64,000 bases of DNA from Pseudogymnoascus destructans. Taxonomy: Eukaryota; Ascomycota; Leotiomycetes; Thelebolales; Thelebolaceae. Where the stretch lies: NCBI RefSeq assembly GCF_001641265.1, contig NW_020167526.1, positions 1,240,001-1,304,000 on the forward strand, read 5' to 3'. Each line of letters opens with the position of its first letter. The stretch's first letter is position 1. The position numbers and the translations under genes are program-made. This document shows, piece after piece, positions 57,356 through 64,000 of the stretch. Under the pieces are notes generated by a model, which was not told the origin of the DNA, ran no database searches, and saw nothing but the letters and a program-made list of their open reading frames with translations.

Positions 57356-57663
57356 TATAAGGACGCAGGGCACCGTATCACGAGAAGTGGCATATGGGAG
57401 TGCGAGTCGGATATGAGTCGGTGCAATCCTATAGGTCTACTACGAAGGATACAAAAAAGATAAAGGGGGAGCTTACAGCTTCCTACCCCTTAAATATCCG
57501 TCTCGGGTCCGACTCTAATCAAGCTTAGCGTACCCTCGGTACTACTTAGTCGGTAATCCGAATCGACCCCGACTCCAACCCCTATGTTGCTGTACTACTA
57601 TGTTATCTACTGCGCGTCCCCTTAGGGGTCCGAATGCACCCCGTGTAAGGAGGCATCCTTACA
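57356..57663 (-). repeat. Element C 5' LTR (right copy)
   Basis: 308 bp. The inner terminus reads TATAAGGA instead of TGTAAGGA on the plus strand, one of about four differences from the left copy. It carries the predicted TATA box and RNA start. Confidence 0.93.
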
Positions 57664-59063
57664 GCAGGAATGCAATACAACGAGTTGCTAGCCACGATTG
57701 CCACTGTGGAGAACTCGGAGTTGGAAGAAAGACTCAAGAAAGCTTATGCAACAGATGAATGTGCAAAGCGAGTCTTAATAAAAACCGAAGGCGACTTCGC
57801 CATCGATGAACAAGGATTGATCCGATTCAAAGGATTAGTGTATGTCCCAAACAAAATGAGACGCCCGCTAGTGCAAGAACAACACTCGCTACCAGCTCAC
57901 CGCCATCAGGGAGTAACACGCACATTCGAACGAATCACCCGACACTACTACTTCCCAGGTATGAGGAAGCAGGTGGAAACGGTAGTAAAAGAGTGCGACA
58001 TTTGCAGCAAATCCAAAACCAATAGGCACTTGCCATATGGACAGCTGAAATCGACTCCAGTACCAACAGGAGCGTGGAAATCTATAGCTTTGGACTTCAT
58101 TGTCAAGCTACCACCCTCTCGGGACCCGTTAACAGGAGTAGTATTTGACGCTATCCTGGTTATTACGGAAAGACTCACGAAATATGGAATATTTGTGCCA
58201 TATTTAGAAGCTAGTGATGCTGAAGCACTCGCATACACCTTCCTTCGAGTCATATTAGCCGATCACGGATTACCGGAAGAAATCATCTCAGACAGAGACA
58301 AGCTTTTTACTTCGAAATTTTGGAAATCTTTAATGGCGCTTTTGGGAACAAATCATAAGCTATCAACAGCTTTCCATCCCCAAACAGACGGTCAAACAGA
58401 AAGACTGAATCAAACCCTTGAACAATACCTACGGAGTTATGTCAACCACCAACAAGACAATTGGGTTCAGATATTACCCATCGCACAGTTCGCATATAAC
58501 AGCACGATGACCGAAGCAATAAAAGTCTCACCGTTCTTTGCCAATTACGGCTATCAGCCAGAGGCATATAGACAACCACGACCAGATAAATCAAGAGCAG
58601 AACAAGCTATGATCACAGTGGAACAACTCAAATCGTTCCATGAACAACTCACGACAGACATCCAATTCTTAAATGAACGATCTGCCGCATATGCAAACAA
58701 GAAGCGCAGTATGGAACCTGCCTTCAAGGAGGGGGATAAAGTATACCTACTCCGGAAACATATCAAAACGAAACGACCAAGTACAAAGTTGGACTTCAAG
58801 AAATTGGGACCATTCAAAATATTGAAGACTGCAGCTACCCAAGAAGTCTAGACTACACCCGGTATTTCATGTCTCACTACTGGAACCAGCAAGAGGAAGC
58901 ACCCCAATTGCGACCGATACAGAACTCCAACCAGAGATTGAGATTGTTGAATACGAAGTCGAAGCGATCCTAGACAGAAGGTTAGTAGGATGCAAAGAAG
59001 AGTTTTTGATAAAATGGAAAGGTTATGAACCTACGGACAATTCATGGGAAACGGTCAGAAACC

Positions 59064-59675
59064 TTAGCTGTCCAGAGCTACTGGAGGCTTTTCGCCGTCG
59101 ACACCCAAGCGATCAAAGAAGCCAGGAGACAGGGCCACGAAAAGGTCCTGGTCAGGGGCAGCACCCTCGGAAACGGCAGTAGAAGGGCTGTGCAAGAGAG
59201 TCCCTTTGACCTCTGCCTCCCTACACTCCTTCTCCTCTGCTTCATCCAATTCGTCCAAAGATTTCAGACCACGACGCAGCATCTCAACACCGCGGGTTTT
59301 GAGAGCCTTCTGCTGTTTGCGAAGACGCATGCGACGGGCATATGCTTCTTGAGCGCAGAGGTGAGCCTCTCGCTCCTGAGATGCCGCCGCTTCCTCTTCT
59401 ACCTCAAGACGCTCTTCTTCTTTTCGAAGCTTCTCCCAATCAGTTGGAGAAGGGGCGCAAGCGTTGCATTTGGAATTGCGACGAGTACATTCACTACAAC
59501 GATGACTACCAGCAACAACGATACAGAATCGATTGTTGTGAAGACAGCTGGAACATGGCGACATTAGGTTGCCGTTCTTTTCAATATGGTCTGCAAGAAG
59601 ATGACGTTCTTTGATTTTTATGTGTCTACTCGAAGACATGGTAAGCAGCGCAACCTGCTCGACAATTAAGGGCAT
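59064..59675 (-). CDS. Element B antisense gene: Zn2Cys6-spaced Cys protein
   Basis: 203 aa from the ATG at 59675, only 72 bp inside the 3' LTR edge, running against gag-pol. Its Cys pattern is C41-x2-C44-x6-C51-x8-C60-x2-C63-x6-C70, the exact spacing of a fungal Zn2Cys6 cluster, with another Cys at 73. The basic residues usual between C44 and C51 are mostly missing (LHNNRF). A long charged coiled coil follows (WEKLRKEEERLEVEEEAAA) and an acidic/neutral tail. No intron is needed. Its last 119 bp overlap the chromodomain end of pol on the other strand. The second half of the Cys motif aligns with that of element C (C-x3-A-x-S-x-R/K-C-x2-C-x6-C). Function unknown. Confidence 0.6.
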   Translation of the reverse strand: MPLIVEQVALLTMSSSRHIKIKERHLLADHIEKNGNLMSPCSSCLHNNRFCIVVAGSHRCSECTRRNSKCNACAPSPTDWEKLRKEEERLEVEEEAAASQEREAHLCAQEAYARRMRLRKQQKALKTRGVEMLRRGLKSLDELDEAEEKECREAEVKGTLLHSPSTAVSEGAAPDQDLFVALSPGFFDRLGVDGEKPPVALDS

Positions 59676-59747
59676 CACCCTACTTAAGTAAGCGATTCCT
59701 TAATTAGCAAGACCTAAGGGACTAGGCCTTTTGGAGGAGGACCTAGT

Positions 59748-60037
59748 GTTACGGCTACGGTAACGTGACGTCATGGTTACAGGACCAGGGCCTAGTAACG
59801 TGACGTGTGAGTCACAGTGGGAAGCGGGGTAGGCTGCCATGTGACAGGGCTAATGGATAGTTGCAGAAACTAGTGGATATTGGATAGTTGAGCTATCCAC
59901 GAACTATCCTGAATATCTAGCTATCCGCCAACTATCCAGATTACCCATGAGGCACGATGCCACTATATAAGTAGATAGTATTTCCTTAGATAGGAGCTTC
60001 GTGCTCAACTCAATATAGTATTCTTTACAATACTGTA
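59748..60037 (+). repeat. Element B 3' LTR, truncated
   Basis: Begins TGTTACGG after a purine-rich GGAGGAGGACC tract. It ends at TACTGTA, 107 bp short of the full LTR, directly joined to element A coding sequence. Confidence 0.9.
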
Positions 60038-61854
60038 TCGATGCTTCGAAGAATGGAGACCAGAAGTTGAGGGCACAGCAATGCCAGTACAAGCTTTGTC
60101 AGACCACAAGAGTCTTGAATATTTTATGAGCACAAAAAAGCTTACTAGGCGGCAAGCTCGATGGGCAGAATTCCTCTCTTGATACAATTTCCAAATCATA
60201 TATCGACCTGGCAAGCAGAACGGAAAAGCAGATGCGTTAACTCGAAGACCAGGAGATAGACCAGAAGGGAATGAAGAAGATGACCATCAAAAACAACCTT
60301 CAAACCCTATTACCCCTTGAGAGACTCCATCCAGATCTTGCACAGCAGCTAGAACTCAAAAGTCAAGGGCAGGCACAAGATGCTCAACTTGCACCAATCC
60401 TACCACAAGATCAAAGCATCCATGACCAGATTCAAGCTGTGCAGCTCCAGGATGAATTATGCAAGGATACAATCTGAAGACTACAGAACAATGAGCGAGA
60501 TAGCCCAAATATAGCCTTAGCACATTGCGAAGAGAGAAATGGACTCCTACTCTACCAAAATCGAGTTTGGATCCCAGAAGACGTCCGAGTTAAACTCCTT
60601 CATGAGGTTCACGACCAGCCAGCAATGGGACACCCTGGAATTGGGAAGCTGATTCGAACCATTAAGAGACAGTACTACTGGCCCCGGATGGACAAGACTA
60701 TCACTCAATATGTGAGGAATTGCCATACCTGCAAGAGATCAAAACCAACCCGGGACGCATACAATGGACTCCTACAACCAATCCCAATTGGAAGCCAACC
60801 ATGGAAGGACATATCACTCGATTTTATTACAGGATTACCATTATGTGAAGGAAACAATTCTATCCTTGTAGTAGCATGCCGACTTACAAAAAAGCGCCAT
60901 TTTATCCCATGCTTTGCAGGTAAAGAAGGCACTACAGCAGAAGCTACAGCGAGGTTACTACTCCAGCATGTATGGAAACACCATGGTTTACCAAATTCCA
61001 TCATCTCAGACAGAGGGCCCCAGTTTGTAGCTGCAGTGTGGAAAATCCTCTGCAAAGTTTGGAAAGTTACAATCAAATTGTCTACAGCCTTCCACCCAGA
61101 AACGGACGGGCAAACTGAAAGGTTTAATGCAGAACTCGAGCGATATTTACGGGCTCATGTCAACTATCTCCAAGACAACTGGGTTGAATATCTTTGCATG
61201 GCTGAATTCGCAGCAAATGCCCTTCCATCAGACTCAACAAAAGTTAGCCCATTTTTTGCAAACAAGGGTTTCGAGCCAAGAATGAGCTTTGATATAGAGG
61301 ATAGCACGTTCGAAACTGCCCTTCAAGAACATAAGGACATAGCTCAAAACATGAAAGATATTTGGGAATTCCTACAAGACCAGATCGCCCTCTCACAAAC
61401 CCGAATGGAGCACTTTGCAAATCAAAACAGGAAGCCAGCACCAAGATATAAGATAGGAGACCGAGTCTGGCTTTCTACTCGGAATATCAAAACCCAACGA
61501 CCCTCAAAGAAACTTGACCATAAGCAAGTTGGTCCATTTCAAATCCTTGAGCGAATTGGGAATGTTGCATACCGACTCCAGCTACCACCAAGCATGAAGA
61601 TACACCCTGTGTTTCATAGCAACCTCTTACGACTTGACTCAGATGATGCTTTACAAGGCCAGCACCATGAACCACCCCTGCCAATCATTATATAAGATGA
61701 ACTTGAATGGGAAGTTGAAGAAATCCTAGATTCTAAACTCCTACGGAAGAAGCTGTTCTATATGGCAGCTTGGAAGAACCACCCACTAGACAACACTTGG
61801 TATCCTGCTACAAACTTCAACAATGCACCTGAACTCACACAAGCTTTCCACTGA
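60038..61854 (+). pseudogene. Element A pol, 3' part (RNase H end, integrase, chromodomain)
   Basis: Resumes in RNase H (CFEEWRPEVEGTAMPVQ, then DHKSLEYFMSTKKLTRRQ). Relative to element B about 90 codons, including the first RNase H aspartate (ETDSSD block), are missing at the junction. Stops interrupt at about 60,180 and throughout 60,320-60,600. From 60,625 the integrase is open for 356 codons (YYWPRMDKTITQYVRNCHTC, SDRGPQF, HPETDGQTERFN). A stop at 61,693 precedes a chromodomain (EWEVEEILDSKLLRKK, WKNHPLDNTWYPATNF) that ends at TGA 61,852-61,854. Clearly inactive. Confidence 0.9.
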
Positions 61855-61923
61855 AAATACCCGCAGAAGCCATGATGATCTTACTCTTGATCAGGAGATC
61901 AATCTTACTAGGGGGGGGGGTAG

Positions 61924-62560
61924 TGTTACGATTACAGCTCACAGCTTGTCACAGCTTGTTACGGTTGTTACGGTTGTTACGGTTATTACAGTTATTACAG
62001 TTGTTACGGTTGTTACGGTTATTACAGTTATTACAGTTGTTACGGTTGTTACGGTTATTACAATTATTACAGTTGTTATGGGGATTACGGGTGTAGCCTT
62101 AGCCACAAGGTTACAACCGCTAAGCAGACAACTGTATGTTATGAGGAATAGCCTCACCTTCCTTCCTTCTTCTTCTTCTTCTTCTCTCTTTAGATCCAAT
62201 CTAGATTACTTTTCCTGGACTGGCATCATGACCTCTATGACCACCGTAACAAACACCACCACAGCGATGGTGTGCAGGTAGCGAGCGGGTAGCGAGCGCG
62301 GTCATACTGTGGATAGAATGGGCTGGGAAAGAGGGATAGGCAGAGACTTGGATTTAGGAGGACTTAGCAGGGGCGTTATACTGACGGCATCAACACTGCA
62401 CAGCGTAAGGGGCGTGTTGGAACTACGTTCCTAGATGTACGCTGCACAGTGTAGCTTGTATACTGGCAATATGTATATATAGGGCTTCGCACCCATAGTT
62501 TACTCAATCAAGTCGTCAAACTCCAATTATGTGTTCAACAATTCTGTACCCCAAACTGTC
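61924..62560 (+). repeat. Element A 3' LTR (right end approximate)
   Basis: Starts TGTTACGATTAC right after a purine tract with nine consecutive G (61,911-61,920 region). It contains the GTTACGGTT minisatellite and a TATATATA box near 62,470 in the place expected for the LTR promoter. The exact 3' border is not clear because no 5' copy was found for comparison. The limit given is where the kinase-like relic begins. Confidence 0.55.
61955..62085. repeat. Nonamer array GTTACGGTT/ATTACAGTT inside the LTR of A
   Basis: About 14 nonamers arranged as a higher-order unit of roughly 45 bp repeated nearly three times. It is an internal LTR expansion, not a telomere. Confidence 0.85.
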
Positions 62561-62562
62561 TG

Positions 62563-62968
62563 ATGGGTATCATAAATGAGGGAGAACTCAATCAGCAGTG
62601 TCCGAACGTTAAAGAACATGGAAAGAGTCGCCATCAGCTCAACCATGTTACACTCATGCGACATGTTACGCGACCAGCTTACTACTGTGAAGAAATGAAG
62701 ATTCATGGAGCCAGAGGAGCATTATTCAAGGTCAAGTTACCTGCATTTGACTACACCATCGCTGCAAAAGGCACAGGAGTAGAGTGTGCCAGAGATCTTA
62801 TATGAATCAAAAATGTACCATCGCCTCCTTCCACTACAAGGGGAAGTGCCTGTCTGTGAATCTAGGGGATATGAAAGTAGACAGCCTATTATACTACGCA
62901 GGTGCTGTCCGTATTGTCCGTATGATATTTCTAAGCTTTGGAGGTTTTCTGTTACGATAGCCAATCTC
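62563..62968 (+). pseudogene. Fungal kinase-like protein relic with two frameshifts
   Basis: Three consecutive frames give the pieces of one fungal kinase-like domain. Frame 1 has NQQCPNVKEHG and HGARGALFKVKLPAFDYTIAA (glycine loop and VAIK-like Lys in AAKGT). Frame 2 has YESKMYHRLLPLQGEVPVC (alphaC and hinge side). Frame 3 has YYAGAVRIVRMIFLSFGG, then a stop. These match the order of Pezizomycotina kinase-like proteins of the 'CPNV..H' type that I recognise by pattern. The catalytic loop (HxD/HxN) is missing, as is the N-terminus. It is a decayed fragment next to the transposon cluster. Confidence 0.55.
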
Positions 62969-63597
62969 ACGAGCTATCGCCGACGACGCTATCTGTGGTC
63001 TACATGCTATAAACAGGGTGCGGTACTCGGAAGTCCATCACCAAATTGGAAACGGAGCTGGTCTTATGAGGAAGGGAAGCAGTATAGAAAGGACAGCAAG
63101 AGGACACCTTCATCAGAGATACGTCAAGCTAAGACGGAGCTAGCGAGATTGGTGGGCAAAGGGGGTAGTTTGATATAGCATAAGCCACACATCTCTCATC
63201 ACGATATTTCAAGTCGACCCTTGGCCATGGCGACAACGGAGATAAAAAAGAGACATCGGGAAGTGGAGACGTGGGAAGCGACATGGAACTTTCTGTAAAT
63301 ATAGCTGCCATGGGAAGGATCATAGAGAGCGGATTGAGCTATTCGGGAAGAATTAAAGGGGCTTCTCAGTATACAAATGGAGTACGAATGTAGAATATCT
63401 TCCGAATTATCCCACCTCAACTTCACGAATAGCCATGGAAAGCAGCACGTCTTCAGTCAGCCTACAGTATGTATTGCCCTAGAGGTACCTACACTGAAAG
63501 CTGATAGAATGACCGGGCCTTTTAATAGTCAACTTGCCAGCAGGATTAGAAGTCCCAGTTGAAGGTCCCGTTTCTTAGGCACTACTTGATTTTCGCC
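62969..63597. other. Unassigned DNA right of the kinase relic
   Basis: About 630 bp with no recognisable gene. A 130-codon frame that covers 62,786-63,178 uses the kinase relic in one part and unrelated Arg-rich sequence in the rest. Confidence 0.4.
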
Positions 63598-63795
63598 ATG
63601 TCTGTATCAGCGCTGGGAACAGCACATTTGCAGCAGACTAAGCTCAGCACAAAGGCTGTGGAACCAATCGCAGACTGGCTTTCAACGTTGCCGTTTACTC
63701 CAGCGGAAGTGGAGTTTGACACCTTAAACCATCCGCAGTTGAAGGCCAAGATGACTCCTCTCCTCACTGAAGGTACACCGCACAATACACACTGA
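63598..63795 (+). CDS. Short ORF, possible first exon of a gene
   Basis: The ATG at 63598 opens 65 codons (MSVSALGTAHLQQTKLSTK, then PIADWLSTLPFTPAEVEF). The composition is protein-like. After LLTE a GTACAC donor-like site and a downstream ATAATAG acceptor-like site suggest it may be exon 1 of a gene continuing past the window. The remaining 200 bp to the edge are AT-rich with TTTATTA runs. No family recognised. Confidence 0.3.
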   Translation: MSVSALGTAHLQQTKLSTKAVEPIADWLSTLPFTPAEVEFDTLNHPQLKAKMTPLLTEGTPHNTH

Positions 63796-64000
63796 GTTAT
63801 AGAGGAATAATAGGTATGTTAATATCTATGAAAAACGCGTGTCCTCCTGGTTACCATTTATTTATTATTTATTAATAGCACACCCCATTTCACGATATCC
63901 ATAGCAAACCCACGTTTTGTGAGAGGGTGTGTGCATGATATTAATAAAGAGCAGACATATAGCAACTTGGAGAACGTGCGTTTTCATGGGTATTGTGATT

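Larger units (their letters stand above)
50016..57663 (-). mobile_element. Element C: apparently intact Ty3 chromovirus, minus strand, inside B
   Basis: 7,648 bp with 308-bp LTRs at both ends, flanked by the 5-bp target duplication GCAGG (50011-50015 and 57664-57668). Encoded on the minus strand: gag, pol with chromodomain, then an antisense gene and the 3' LTR at the left. Both main frames are open over their full length. The LTRs differ at about four positions, all transitions, which suggests a fairly recent insertion. Confidence 0.95.
48035..59182 (+). pseudogene. Element B pol, split by element C and frameshifted before the chromodomain
   Basis: Part 1 (to 50015) has protease AMIDSGATGNS, RT with LRLCVDYQGTNNVT and YLDDILVY, and RNase H with ETDSSDFAIG and the DKELIAIVVAFEQW block. 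Part 2 (57664-58851) has the integrase HHCC zinc region and the DDE core (LDFIVKLPPS, ISDRDKLF, FHPQTDGQTERLNQ). The two parts join in frame when C and one copy of GCAGG are removed. A small deletion near 58,830 shifts frame. The next frame gives SRLHPVFHVSLLEPARG and a chromodomain (YEVEAILDRRLVG, FLIKWKGYEPTDNSWE) to TAG 59180-59182. The chromodomain would steer integration to marked chromatin. Confidence 0.9.
46154..60037 (+). mobile_element. Element B: Ty3 chromovirus inserted in A and split by C
   Basis: Full-length chromovirus apart from the nested element C (50016-57663) and a truncated 3' LTR. Order: 5' LTR, self-complementary primer site, gag, -1 frameshift site, protease-RT-RNase H-integrase, chromodomain, an antisense gene, a purine tract and the 3' LTR. 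Without C it would be about 6.2 kb. It lies inside the pol of element A. The right junction lost the end of the 3' LTR and part of A, so no target duplication can be tested. Confidence 0.92.

Overview
The window is nuclear DNA of a filamentous ascomycete (Pezizomycotina). The evidence is short (about 50-90 bp) GT-AG spliceosomal introns in most genes, a Zn2Cys6 transcription factor, a SomA/Flo8-type LisH regulator, a Boi-type SH3-SAM-PH protein, a BIM1-like copper protein, and nested Ty3 chromoviruses. The order and species cannot be fixed from the sequence.

Positions 1-42,900 are a normal gene-bearing arm. In order: a HAD phosphatase (-), a broken HsbA-like secreted protein (-), an aminoglycoside-phosphotransferase-like fragment (-), coatomer epsilon (-), an orphan charged protein (-), a membrane/secreted protein of uncertain frame (-), an Msd1/TINA/SSX2IP-like spindle-pole protein (-), a BIM1-like GPI-anchored copper protein (-) head-to-head with a ferric/cupric reductase (+), a Boi1/2-like polarity protein (+), an SP-RING (MIZ) protein (+), an EFM3-like eEF2 methyltransferase (-) divergent from ribosomal protein eS24 (+), a Zn2Cys6 factor (-), a PPIL4/Cyp6-type cyclophilin with an RRM (+), a conserved fungal protein (-) and a SomA-like LisH factor (-). 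Long spacers between them hold many short tandem repeats.

Positions about 43,000-62,560 are accessory DNA. A 597-bp near-perfect inverted repeat (43,064-44,570) precedes a decayed chromovirus, element A (44,571-46,153 and 60,038 to about 62,560). Element B (46,154-60,037) is inserted into A, and an apparently intact element C (50,016-57,663, minus strand, 5-bp target duplication GCAGG) is inserted into B. All three end pol with a chromodomain. B and C both look self-priming: a short sequence 2 nt inside the 5' LTR is complementary to the predicted start of the RNA. B also has a canonical A AAA AAC -1 frameshift site at its Gag-Pol junction.

The most unusual signal is that B and C, which differ clearly in gag and pol, each carry an extra gene in antisense between pol and the 3' LTR. 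Each encodes a Cys6 motif with the shared spacing C-x8-C-x2-C-x6-C followed by a charged or helical tail. The copy in C is interrupted by two apparent introns, which antisense orientation would protect from loss during retrotransposition.

The right edge (62,563-64,000) holds a frameshifted kinase-like pseudogene and one short unassigned ORF.
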